Shown piece by piece: positions 25,904 through 34,105 of a stretch of 64,000 nt of DNA; within the stretch, counting starts at the first letter, position 1, and every line of letters begins with the position of its first letter. Under the pieces are notes generated by a model. The model was given only the letters and a program-made list of their open reading frames with translations. It had not been told where the DNA came from and searched no databases. The translations under genes and the position numbers were made by a program. The DNA comes from Saccharopolyspora indica (GTDB lineage Bacteria > Actinomycetota > Actinomycetes > Mycobacteriales > Pseudonocardiaceae), in assembly GCF_027853965.1 (NCBI RefSeq), contig NZ_JAQGLB010000026.1:42380-106379 (forward strand), read 5' to 3'.

Positions 25904-27463
25904 TCAGCCGCGGCGGGGCCGCCACCAGGTGGCCGCCAGCGCGCCCGCCGCCAGCGCCACCAGCGCCCACGTCGTCGCGGATCCCAGCTGGGTGGCCACC
26001 GTCAGCGTCGAGCGCAGCGGCACCTCGGCGATCAGATTCTGCGCGGTGAACTGCTCGGTCCGCTCGCTGACGGAACCGTCGGGCTGCACCACGGCGCTCA
26101 CACCGCTGGTCGACGCGACCACGACGGCGCGGCCGTGCTCGACCGCGCGCAGCCGGGCCATCGCCAGCTGCTGGTAGCTCATCTCGGAGTAGCCGTACCA
26201 GGCGTTGTTGGTGGGCAGCGCCAGCACGGTCGCGCCCTGCTGGACCGCGCCGGTGTACACGTCGTCGTAGGCGACGTCGTAGCAGATGCCCACGCCCACC
26301 TGGACACCGCCGACGTTGAGCAGGCCCGGCTCGTCGGCGGGCACCATGTCCTGCGGGAAGCGCTGCACGAACGGGCTGACCCGGCTCGCCAGCGACCGCA
26401 TCGGGATCGTCTCGGCGAACGGCACCAGGTGCTGCTTGACGTAGCGGTCGCCCGCGCCGGTGGCCGGGTCCCACTGCACGATCTGGTTGCGCAGCGAGCC
26501 GTCGGCGTCCTTGCCGAGGCCGCCCACGACCAGCGGCACGCCGAGCTGCGCGGCGATGGCCGAGAGCTCCGGGTCGGTCCGCGCCGGCCCCCAGCTGCCG
26601 ACCTGCTCGGGCAGCACGACGAAGTCCGGCTGCGGCACCCGCCCCGTCTGCACGTCGGCGACCAGCTTCTTCGCGGCCGCGATGTGGTTGGCCTTCAGCA
26701 CGTCGTCCTCGTAGAGCAGCCCGAGCCCGAGGTTGGGCGCGTTGCCCTGCACGATCGCGACCCGCGCGGTCCCCGCCTCGGCGTCGGTGCCGATGAGCGG
26801 CGACATCGCGAGGCCGCCGACGACCGGCACCAGGGCCATGGCCAGGGGAGCGGCCCAGTTGCGCCGGGCGCGCAGCCGGAAGGCCAGTTCCGCCAGGGCA
26901 CCGCCGATCAGCGCGACGGCGAAGGAGACCAGCGCGCTGCCGCCGAGCGCGGCCAGCGGCAGCAGCAGCCCGGTGTCCTGGGTGAAGGCCAGCCGGCCCC
27001 ACGGGAAGCCGCCGAAGGGCACGCTGGAGCGCAGCACCTCGAAGGCGACGAACACCGCGGCCAGCCACACCGGTCCGCCGGGCAGCCTGCTGACCCGCGC
27101 CATCCCGGCACCGGCGAGACCGACGAACAGCGCCTCGACCGCTGCCACGCCCAGCCACGGCCACGGGCCGAAGTCGGCGCCGAGGAAGTCCTGCAGCCAG
27201 CCCAGCAGCGGCAGCAGGAACGAGAAGCCGAACAGCAGGCCGTAGCCGAACCCGGCGCGGGCGCTGCGGTGCCGGATCACCGCGGCGAACAGCGCGAACG
27301 CGATCGGTGCCAGCCACCACAGCTCCCGGGGCGGCGATCCGGCGTAGAGCGCGAACCCGGCCGCGACGGCCGCCAGGACGCGCAGCGGCCAGACTGATCG
27401 ACCTCTGGTTCTGCTGCGATCCGGCCGGGCGGTGCGCTGCGGACGAGTCGTGGGGGAAGCCAA
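25904..27463 (-). CDS. lnt: Apolipoprotein N-acyltransferase Lnt
   Basis: 519 residues from a TTG start with AGAAGG eight bases upstream. About six N-terminal membrane helices are followed by an external nitrilase-fold domain. The catalytic Glu is in DFVVLPEQVGSWG, the Lys in VKQHLVPFAE and the Cys in VGVGICYDVAYDD, so the triad is complete. It N-acylates the lipid-modified cysteine of lipoproteins. Paired with ppm1, as in other actinobacteria, and probably co-transcribed. Confidence 0.9.
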   Translation of the reverse strand: MASPTTRPQRTARPDRSRTRGRSVWPLRVLAAVAAGFALYAGSPPRELWWLAPIAFALFAAVIRHRSARAGFGYGLLFGFSFLLPLLGWLQDFLGADFGPWPWLGVAAVEALFVGLAGAGMARVSRLPGGPVWLAAVFVAFEVLRSSVPFGGFPWGRLAFTQDTGLLLPLAALGGSALVSFAVALIGGALAELAFRLRARRNWAAPLAMALVPVVGGLAMSPLIGTDAEAGTARVAIVQGNAPNLGLGLLYEDDVLKANHIAAAKKLVADVQTGRVPQPDFVVLPEQVGSWGPARTDPELSAIAAQLGVPLVVGGLGKDADGSLRNQIVQWDPATGAGDRYVKQHLVPFAETIPMRSLASRVSPFVQRFPQDMVPADEPGLLNVGGVQVGVGICYDVAYDDVYTGAVQQGATVLALPTNNAWYGYSEMSYQQLAMARLRAVEHGRAVVVASTSGVSAVVQPDGSVSERTEQFTAQNLIAEVPLRSTLTVATQLGSATTWALVALAAGALAATWWRPRRG

Positions 27464-27681
27464 ACGATCAACCTTCTAGGTGCTGCCGTGCCGGCCGGGC
27501 CGGAACGCCGAACGTCGTGCCGAACGAGGTGCGCGAACGGTCGGCGCGCACTTGACAAATGTACGCCGGGGCGCGACCGGCCCGGGCAAGGGCGGCTGAT
27601 CAGGTGGTGCTGGTTCCAGGCGGGTGCGTCCGGTCGGCAGGTGGGCCATGCTGGAGCGCTAGTCGATCTAGGAGGTGCTTC

Positions 27682-28437
27682 GTGGCGGAAGAGCTCGGTG
27701 GTGGTCAGCACGCGGTCATCGCGCTGCACGGGTGGTTCGGGTCCGGAGCCGCCTGGCGGCCGGTGCACCCGCACCTGGACGGCAGCCGGTTCCGGTACGT
27801 GTTCCCGGACTACCGCGGTTACGGCAGGCGGATCGGCGAACCCGGCGAGCACACCCTCGCCGAGGCCGCGCAGGACGTGCTGGCGCTCGCCGACGAGCTG
27901 GGCTTCGACCGGTTCTCCGTGGTCGGTCACTCGATGGGCGGCGCGGTGATGCAGCGCGTGCTCGCCGACGCGCCGCACCGGGTGCGGGCGCTGGTGGGGG
28001 TCTCCCCGGTGCCTGCCAGCGGCGTGCCGTTCGACGAGCAGAGCTGGGAGCTGTTCACCGGTGCGGTCGCCGAACCGGGCAACCGCCGCGCCATCCTCGA
28101 CCTGACCACCGGCAACCGGCTCACCGGCGTCTGGCTGGACGCGGCCGTGCGCCACTCCCTGGCGCACTCCGACCGGCGGGCCTTCGGCGACTACCTGGAG
28201 GCGTGGGCGAAGGCCGACTTCGACGCCGAGATCCAGGGCAACCCGGTGCCGGTGAAGGTGATCGTCGGTGAGCACGACCCGGCGCTGGGCGCGGCGACCA
28301 TGCAGGCGACCTTCCAGCAGCACTACCCGAACTGCGAGCTGGAAACCCTGACCAACGCCGGGCACTACGCGATCGACGAAACGCCGATCGCGCTGGTCAC
28401 GAGCATCGAGCGGTTCCTCGCCACCGTCGAGGACTGA
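27682..28437 (+). CDS. Alpha/beta hydrolase
   Basis: 251 residues from the GTG at 27682 with AGGAGGTG upstream; earlier in-frame starts lack a site. Oxyanion segment LHGWFGSG, nucleophile elbow GHSMGG, acid in VGEHDPALG and His in NAGHYAIDE complete the triad. Intracellular esterase or C-C hydrolase type; the substrate is not predictable. Confidence 0.85.
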   Translation: MAEELGGGQHAVIALHGWFGSGAAWRPVHPHLDGSRFRYVFPDYRGYGRRIGEPGEHTLAEAAQDVLALADELGFDRFSVVGHSMGGAVMQRVLADAPHRVRALVGVSPVPASGVPFDEQSWELFTGAVAEPGNRRAILDLTTGNRLTGVWLDAAVRHSLAHSDRRAFGDYLEAWAKADFDAEIQGNPVPVKVIVGEHDPALGAATMQATFQQHYPNCELETLTNAGHYAIDETPIALVTSIERFLATVED

Positions 28438-28528
28438 GCCGCCGCCGAGTTCGATGACTTGCCGGATCCCGGCCGACACGAAGCGTTACGCTGGGTCTCG
28501 GTGATCTTCGGCGCGAGAGGGGCGGGCG

Positions 28529-30604
28529 ATGACCGGGCACGTCGGCGGTGACAACCGCTTCGACGGCGAAGCGGAGAACGTCGTGCAGGCGCGCGACATT
28601 CACGGCGACGTCCACTTCCACGCGCCCGAATCGCCCAACCCGCCGCCGAAGCAGGTCCCGCCGCCGAGCCGGTTCTTCACCAACAACGAGCGGCAGCTCG
28701 CCGAGATCGGCGAGTTCCTGCGACCGGGTACCGATTCGGGGCCGCCCAGGTTGGTGGTCGTGCAGGGCCTGCCGGGCAGCGGGAAGAGCGAAACCGCCTA
28801 CCGGTGGGTCAGCGAGCACGGCGACGACTACCCGGACGGCGCGTTCTACACCCGGCTGACGGCGGGGAAGGACGAGCCCGGCCTGATCAGCGAAGCGCTG
28901 CACCAGTTCCTGCTCGCCATCGGGTACAAGACGGCCGAGCTCCCGGCAGGGCTGGACGCCCGCTCGAACCTGTTCCGGTCGTGGAGCAGCGGCAAGAAGG
29001 TCGTGGTCGTGATCGACGACGCGATCACCGCGGCGCAGGTCATGCCGCTGCGACCGGGCGAGGGGCATTCGGCGGTGCTGGTGACCGAGGCCCGTTCGCT
29101 GAGCTCGCTGCGGGTTCGTGCGGGCGCCGAGTTCGTGCCGCTCGATCCGCTGGAGGTGGATGCTGCGCGGCTGCTGGTGTCCCGGATCGTCGGTAACACG
29201 AGGAACTTGAGCGACGAAGCCGAGCAGGTCGACCGGCTGATCGAGCTGTGCGACGGGCAGACGATCGCGCTGTGCGTCGCGGCTTCGGAACTCGCGGGCA
29301 GCCCTGATCGGCCGGTGTCCCGGCTGGTTCGGGAGCTGTCGAAGGAAGGGCAGCGCCTGAGGCGGCTTTCGCGCGACGAGGGCCTGTCGGTCAAAGCGGT
29401 GTTCAACACCGCGGTGGCCCGCCTCGATGACGAGGCGCGGCAGCTGTACGCGGCGTTCGGGCAGCACCCGGGTGCCGGAGAGGTGGCTCTGGCGGCGTTG
29501 GCCGCGGCCGTCGAGCACGACGAGGACGACGTGCGGGAAGTGCTGGACCGGCTCGTCTCCGCGCACTTGATCCGCGAGGTCGCCGAGGACCGCTACTTCG
29601 CCTACGGCCTGGTCCGCGAGCACGCCCGTGAACTCGGCGAGCCCGCTGTGCGCGACCGGTTCACCGAGTTCTACGTCCGCCGTGCTCTGGCCGCCGGACA
29701 CGCGGTGCGGCCGAACCGGGGATGGCTCGAAAAGCTGTGGCCGGAATTCCGGTCGGAGCCGCTCGACGTCGATGAAGCACGGGCGTGGCTGGCCACCGAA
29801 CGGGCCAACCTGCGCGCGGTGGCGAAGGATCTGCACGAGGCCGGTGCGGAGCAGCTCTGCCAGCTGGCCGTGGCTCTGTGGCCGTTCCAGGAGCAGGGCA
29901 AGCACGTCGACGACATGGACGTGATCAACGGTCACGCCGCCGAGGTCGCCGGTCATCGCGGGCTGACCTTCGCCGCCGGACTCGCGGTGATCCAGCGGGG
30001 CTTCGCCTTCCAGGCGCGCGGGGAATCCGACAAGGCAGCCGGGCTGTTCGCCGAGGGCGAGGAGAAGGCCCGTGCGATCTCCCGGGACGACCTGGCGGCC
30101 ACCGCCGTGGAATCGCTGGGAATCAGCCTGCGGAACCAGGGCGACCGCCACGGCGCGTGCACCGCGCTGGAGCGCAACCTGGAGATGGCGGAGCGGCTGG
30201 CCGATCCGCGACGACTGGCACTCGCCCGGATGCACCTGGGATCCGTCGCCGATGCCCAGCGCGGTGAGCGGTTGCTCGACCAGGCACTCGCCGAGTTCAC
30301 CTCCGAGCCCTACAACGCCGCGAAGACGCGCATGTGGCGAGGACGGCGGCGCACCGAGCAGGAGCGCTACGACGACGCGAAGACAGACCTGGATGCTGCG
30401 CTGGAGTACATGACCGCGCACGGGCACCACTTCGACCGGGCGCAGGTGCTGGTCGGTCTCGGCGACAACGCGCTTGCCGCAGGCGATGTCGAGACGGCGC
30501 AGGAGCACTTCCGGGACGCTGCGGCGATCTGCCGGGCCCGTGGCTTCGCAGAGCTGGGCGAGCAGGTGCGCGTCCGGCTCGATCAGTCCTCGAAGGACAG
30601 CTGA
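28529..30604 (+). CDS. NLR-like STAND NTPase (NB-ARC plus TPR) with N-terminal amyloid-type motif
   Basis: 691 residues. Residues about 9-31 (NRFDGEAENVVQARDIHG, ending DVHFH) resemble the G-x-V-VQA-x-I-G-HxH motifs found at the N-termini of bacterial NLR proteins and their effectors (BASS3/RHIM-like). After a Pro-rich linker comes an NB-ARC-type ATPase: Walker A GLPGSGKS (80-87), Walker B VVVIDD (about 159-164), SAVLVTEARS, then a GxP-like CDGQTIALCVAASEL and a winged-helix region. From about residue 420 the sequence is alpha-helical TPR-like repeats. Such proteins sense a ligand through the repeats and oligomerise. No effector with the same motif is visible in the window. Its 3' end overlaps the opposing gene by 22 bases. 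Confidence 0.8.
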   Translation: MTGHVGGDNRFDGEAENVVQARDIHGDVHFHAPESPNPPPKQVPPPSRFFTNNERQLAEIGEFLRPGTDSGPPRLVVVQGLPGSGKSETAYRWVSEHGDDYPDGAFYTRLTAGKDEPGLISEALHQFLLAIGYKTAELPAGLDARSNLFRSWSSGKKVVVVIDDAITAAQVMPLRPGEGHSAVLVTEARSLSSLRVRAGAEFVPLDPLEVDAARLLVSRIVGNTRNLSDEAEQVDRLIELCDGQTIALCVAASELAGSPDRPVSRLVRELSKEGQRLRRLSRDEGLSVKAVFNTAVARLDDEARQLYAAFGQHPGAGEVALAALAAAVEHDEDDVREVLDRLVSAHLIREVAEDRYFAYGLVREHARELGEPAVRDRFTEFYVRRALAAGHAVRPNRGWLEKLWPEFRSEPLDVDEARAWLATERANLRAVAKDLHEAGAEQLCQLAVALWPFQEQGKHVDDMDVINGHAAEVAGHRGLTFAAGLAVIQRGFAFQARGESDKAAGLFAEGEEKARAISRDDLAATAVESLGISLRNQGDRHGACTALERNLEMAERLADPRRLALARMHLGSVADAQRGERLLDQALAEFTSEPYNAAKTRMWRGRRRTEQERYDDAKTDLDAALEYMTAHGHHFDRAQVLVGLGDNALAAGDVETAQEHFRDAAAICRARGFAELGEQVRVRLDQSSKDS

Positions 30605-31842
30605 ACCTGCTCGACGCGCGGGCCCAGCTGGAGCTGTTCGGGGAGCTCGTGCGGTGACCGGCCGGAGCACAGCCAGGCGTGCACGACGGCGGCGCACGCC
30701 GGGCCGAGGTCGTCGGCACCGCGGAACCGCACCACGGGCAGATCGGTTCCGCTGATGATCCAGTCGCCAGCGCGGTCCCGCGTCGCGGCGAGCAGGCAGC
30801 CGGGCAGGCGCGACAGCGAAGCGCGGATCCACCGCAGCGGGTCCTCGTAGCGGTCGTCGTGGACGAGGACTTCGGCCAGCTCCAGCCAGCGCCGGTCCGG
30901 TTCGTCAGCGCAGGTCACCAGAACTCCGCCGGAGACCACCGGTTCGTCCAGCGCCGCCGCCGGGAACCGCGTCACCGATGCCGACCGGTCGGCCAACCGC
31001 ACCTGGATCAGCTGGCTACCGGCTCCCGGCGGTTGCGCGGCCGGGAGCGGGACGGCGGCGGAATCCGCTGGCACAGGCGGTTCTTCCAGCTCCAGACGGG
31101 TGTAGATCTCGGCGCGCAGCAGCGCCGCCGACCGGCCCGGCTCGGAGGTGGCGAGCCCGGTGATGTGGGCGTGCTCGGCCGGTGAATGCCCTGCGATCGC
31201 CGCGTCGACCTGCCCGGCCAGCGGGGCTTCCGGGTCCAGGCGCGGTGCGGTTCGCAGCAGGGCGGCGATCGGCGAAGCCGGGTCGACGGTCTCCTCCGGC
31301 CAGGTGGCGAGCAGGACCGGCGTGCCCAGCGCGGCCGAGTAGAACGTCACCGACCCGTGGTCGCCGATCGTGACATCAGCGGCGACCAGCGCGGCCCGCC
31401 AGCCCTCCTCCGGTGGCAGCACCACCACGCCCGCCCTGGCGCACTCGGCCAGCCACATCCGCACCTGCCACGGCGAATGGCCGTGCCAGATGTTCGGGTG
31501 CAGCGCGACCACGATGCGGTAGGAGTCCAGCGGCAGCTGGCGGGCGAGTCGCAGGACCAGCGACGGGTGCCTGCCGAACAGGGAGGCCTGGCCCCAGGTG
31601 GAGGAGACCGCGACGCAGCGCTGGTCGGGGCCGATTCCGAGCCGCTTGCGGTAGGAATCGCGCAGCGGGCGGCTGGCCAGCATCCGGTCGAAGCAGGGAT
31701 CGCCCGCGACCAGCGCGGCCGGGACGGCTTGCGGGCAGTAGCGCGCGAGGCGGTCCCGCTGCTCGTGGTGCGACAGGACCGCGACCGAGGGAACTACCTC
31801 ACCCTCGTGCAGCAACCACGCATCGGAAAGACCGAAGACCGG
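30583..31842 (-). CDS. GT-B-like transferase, C-terminal part (out of frame with its N-terminal part)
   Basis: This frame continues the gene at 31794-32321 beyond a 10-bp tandem repeat. Read back from the repeat it begins ENPVFGLSDAWLLHEGE; a TTG at 31815 is the first internal start. It contains LVAGDPCFDRML, VAVSSTWGQASLFGRHP, ALHPNIWHGHSPWQ and DVTIGDHGSVTFYSAALG, a pattern of a nucleotide-sugar or CDP-alcohol binding GT-B domain as in CDP-glycerol glycerophosphotransferases. I know similar uncharacterised streptomycete proteins with both parts in one chain. Without the N-terminal half it is unlikely to be translated or active. A further C-terminal region (about 170 residues) is not recognised. 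Confidence 0.6.
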   Translation of the reverse strand, partial: PVFGLSDAWLLHEGEVVPSVAVLSHHEQRDRLARYCPQAVPAALVAGDPCFDRMLASRPLRDSYRKRLGIGPDQRCVAVSSTWGQASLFGRHPSLVLRLARQLPLDSYRIVVALHPNIWHGHSPWQVRMWLAECARAGVVVLPPEEGWRAALVAADVTIGDHGSVTFYSAALGTPVLLATWPEETVDPASPIAALLRTAPRLDPEAPLAGQVDAAIAGHSPAEHAHITGLATSEPGRSAALLRAEIYTRLELEEPPVPADSAAVPLPAAQPPGAGSQLIQVRLADRSASVTRFPAAALDEPVVSGGVLVTCADEPDRRWLELAEVLVHDDRYEDPLRWIRASLSRLPGCLLAATRDRAGDWIISGTDLPVVRFRGADDLGPACAAVVHAWLCSGRSPHELPEQLQLGPRVEQVQLSFED

Positions 31843-32321
31843 ATTCTCCTGGATTCTCCTGGATTCTCCTGGATTCTCCTGGATTCTCCTGGATTCTCCT
31901 GGATTCTCCTGGATTCTCCTGGATTCTCCTGGATTCTCCTGGATTCCAGGAACTTATTGTATCCCATTCCGTGCGGCAGAACGATCAGCGGAGCCCGGAT
32001 CTCGTGCAGCGCTCCGCCGTAGCTGGCCGAGACGGCGAGGTCGAACTCGCCGCGCACCGCCTGCTCCCAGTCGATCGGCGTGATGCCCCGCTCGCCGAGG
32101 AAGTCGGTGGTGCCGGTGGTGAAGGCGCTGGACCCGGTGCACGTGAACACCGTCTGGATCCGCAGGTCGCCCGCCCAGCACGGCACCACGTCGAGCAGGC
32201 GGGTGGCGGCTGTGACGTTGTGCACGATCACCAGCACGCGCCGGGTGGTCGAGGCGGTCCGCCACCGCCTGCCGGGCGCGCCGATCAGCAGTTCATCCCA
32301 CTCCAGCGCCACGGTGATCAT
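31794..32321 (-). CDS. GT-B-like transferase, N-terminal part, truncated by tandem repeat
   Basis: 175 residues from ATG. The native part (about residues 1-126) has a Rossmann-like alternation (RVLVIVHNVTAATRLLDVV, FDLAVSASYGG, PLIVLPHGMGYNKF). The frame then runs through the 10-bp repeat, giving repeated ESRRIQENPG, and ends after an unrelated tail (SSVFPMRGCCTRVR). The expected continuation, VFGLSDAWLLHEGE, is in another frame. One more repeat copy, or two fewer, would join the halves into one protein of about 575 residues. I therefore read this as one gene in an OFF state. Confidence 0.6.
   Translation of the reverse strand: MITVALEWDELLIGAPGRRWRTASTTRRVLVIVHNVTAATRLLDVVPCWAGDLRIQTVFTCTGSSAFTTGTTDFLGERGITPIDWEQAVRGEFDLAVSASYGGALHEIRAPLIVLPHGMGYNKFLESRRIQENPGESRRIQENPGESRRIQENPGESRRIRSSVFPMRGCCTRVR
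31841..31946. repeat. 10-bp tandem repeat, 10.6 copies, inside a coding region
   Basis: Exact copies of GGATTCTCCT (plus strand), ten complete from 31841 to 31940 and a partial one to 31946. Because 10 is not a multiple of 3, each gain or loss changes the reading frame of the minus-strand gene; three units encode the 10-residue ESRRIQENPG. No sequence variation between copies, as expected of an actively slipping array. Confidence 0.95.
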
Positions 32322-32406
32322 CCTATCGGCCGGGTGCGCTTACCTGATCGCGGGAATTCGGCCGACACCTCATGGGGCGGCGCGCCACCGCGGCTACTGT
32401 TCCAGC

Positions 32407-32865
32407 GTGCAGAAGACGATCAAGCCGTCCTGGCGCATGACCACCGCGGTGCTGGCCGCCGCCCTGATCGGCGCGGGTGCGCCCACCGCCTACGCCGCGC
32501 TCGGAGACGAAGCACCGGCGCCGAACGGGCGTGGCGCGCCCTTCGTGGAGACCAGCCTGCTGTTCGGCACCGTCCGCCCCGACGGCGGACCGCCGGTCAC
32601 CGACGAGCAGTTCCACTCCTTCGTCGACGAGGTCGTCACGCCGCGGTTCCCGGACGGGCTGACCGTGCAGGACGGCTACGGCCAGTACCGCGACGCCAAC
32701 GGCGTGATCGAGCGGGAGCGGTCGTTCGAGCTGATCCTGCTCTACCCGGTCGGCGCGTACCGGGACAGCGACCCGAAGATCGAGCAGATCCGCTCGGAGT
32801 ACGTCGCGCGCTTCGCCCAGGAATCGGTGGCCCGGGTCGACGACCGGGCCGCGGTGGACTTCTGA
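32407..32865 (+). CDS. Secreted DUF3574-family protein
   Basis: 152 residues from GTG. Signal peptide: basic start, hydrophobic TTAVLAAALIGAGAPTAYA with an AYA cleavage site at about residue 30. The mature part SLLFGTVRPDGG, VVTPRFPDGLTVQDGYGQY and RSFELILLYP is the DUF3574 pattern. Function unknown. Divergent from the repeat-split gene, 85 bases away. Confidence 0.75.
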   Translation: MQKTIKPSWRMTTAVLAAALIGAGAPTAYAALGDEAPAPNGRGAPFVETSLLFGTVRPDGGPPVTDEQFHSFVDEVVTPRFPDGLTVQDGYGQYRDANGVIERERSFELILLYPVGAYRDSDPKIEQIRSEYVARFAQESVARVDDRAAVDF

Positions 32866-32871
32866 GCTGGG

Positions 32872-32903
32872 AGCTGGTCGCGCCCGCGGGGGCGTGACCA
32901 GCT
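32872..32903. terminator. Terminator between DUF3574 and the next minus-strand gene
   Basis: AGCTGGTC (32872-32879) pairs with GACCAGCT (32896-32903); inner CGCCC/GGGCG extends it to about 14 bp with a GCGG loop. Confidence 0.65.
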
Positions 32904-33423
32904 AGCGCATCGGCTGGAGCGAGGTCACCACCACGATCAGGTCGTCGAGGGACAGGGCCGCCTTGTCGCTGCGCAGCAGCAGCGTCGGGAACTCGGCATC
33001 CACCGGGTCGTCCAGGGTGACGATCGCGACCGGTTCCCGCCACTCGCTGCTGAAGTTGGTGTGCTCCTCGTAGTCCTGCAGGAACACCTGCGCCCGGCCG
33101 ACTCCGGTGGCCACCTCCTGGACGTCGATCGCACCCGGCACGTCCGCCAGCGTCCGGTAGGTCCCGTGCCGCCCGTTGAGCACCCGCTGCGGTGCTGCCA
33201 CCGCGCAGCCGGTCGAGAACGCCTCGAGGACGAGGTCATCGCCGAACTCGTACCTGGTGGCCGGGCAGTCCGGAGCGTCCTCCGGGTTCACGGACACCTC
33301 GTCGATCGCGAGGTGGCCCGGCACGGTCAGCTCGATCGCGAGGCGCCCGTCGTCGATGGTGATCTCGCGGCTGGGCGACCAGACGACGCCGACCGCGCCG
33401 ATCGTCAACAGCGTCATCACCAC
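32902..33423 (-). CDS. Membrane-anchored hypothetical protein
   Basis: 173 residues. One N-terminal hydrophobic segment (MVMTLLTIGAVGVVW), with the rest outside: a beta-rich domain with two cysteines (DCPATRYEF and STGCAVAAP) that could form a disulfide. The hydrophobic stretch continues upstream without a standard start codon, so the start is uncertain. No family recognised. Small exported proteins on both sides suggest an envelope-related set. Confidence 0.5.
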   Translation of the reverse strand: MVMTLLTIGAVGVVWSPSREITIDDGRLAIELTVPGHLAIDEVSVNPEDAPDCPATRYEFGDDLVLEAFSTGCAVAAPQRVLNGRHGTYRTLADVPGAIDVQEVATGVGRAQVFLQDYEEHTNFSSEWREPVAIVTLDDPVDAEFPTLLLRSDKAALSLDDLIVVVTSLQPMR

Positions 33424-33526
33424 GACCAGCGCAGCGAGTGTCCCGATGGCGATGTTCGTTCACTGCGAAACGGGTTGTCCGCCCTGGTCCGGGAGGCATG
33501 ATCGGCGGGCGAGCTGGGGAGGGGAG

Positions 33527-34105
33527 ATGCGCTGGCGTCGGCTCTCGGCGAGTGCGCTCGTCGCATGCCTCTTACCGGTGGTGACCGGGTGCTTCGCGGT
33601 GCGCAGCGGTGCGGAGGAACCGGCGTTGCCGAGTGCGGCGGCGCAGCTCGACGGCGTCGAGGTGTGGGATCTGCGAACCCGGCCGACCTCGGTGCAGGCC
33701 GGCACCGTCGACCGTGACGTGGCGATCTACGAGACGCGGCCGTCGCGGCCGGTGCTGGTGCGGCTGCCGGACGGTGCGGAGCTGCGGTTGGCCGCTCGGT
33801 TCATCGCGTTCGACGCTCACGGCAGCCGGGGACGTGAACCGTCCGGCGTCGAGGCGAAGACGGAGATGATGCCCTTGGCCGAGACGGTCGAGGTGTACCG
33901 CTCGACGCTCCAGCAGCTGGGCCTGCCCACCGGTGCGGTCGCCGACTTCGAGCGTGCGGCTGCCGATGCGACGGGGACCGAGTGGGTGCGCATGGACCGG
34001 GTGGGCGGCGAGTCCGGTGACTTCGCCTTCGGTGTTCAGGCCCGCTACAGCCCGGCCGCCGGTGCCGGGCTGGTCGTCGTCGGCGGGAGCTGGCGGATCA
34101 GCTGA
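33527..34105 (+). CDS. Putative lipoprotein
   Basis: 192 residues from ATG preceded by GGGGAGG. The N-terminus MRWRRLSASALVACLLPVV ends in TGC, a lipobox (VTGC) with the Cys at about residue 22. The mature domain is unrecognised, rich in beta strands, and ends GLVVVGGSWRIS. The stop abuts the stop of the CHAT gene with no bases between them. Confidence 0.6.
   Translation: MRWRRLSASALVACLLPVVTGCFAVRSGAEEPALPSAAAQLDGVEVWDLRTRPTSVQAGTVDRDVAIYETRPSRPVLVRLPDGAELRLAARFIAFDAHGSRGREPSGVEAKTEMMPLAETVEVYRSTLQQLGLPTGAVADFERAAADATGTEWVRMDRVGGESGDFAFGVQARYSPAAGAGLVVVGGSWRIS

Noticed and set aside
31794..32321. Treating the 175-residue product as a complete protein
   Set aside because: The last third is encoded by the 10-bp repeat and an out-of-frame tail, while the natural continuation is present in another frame just downstream.
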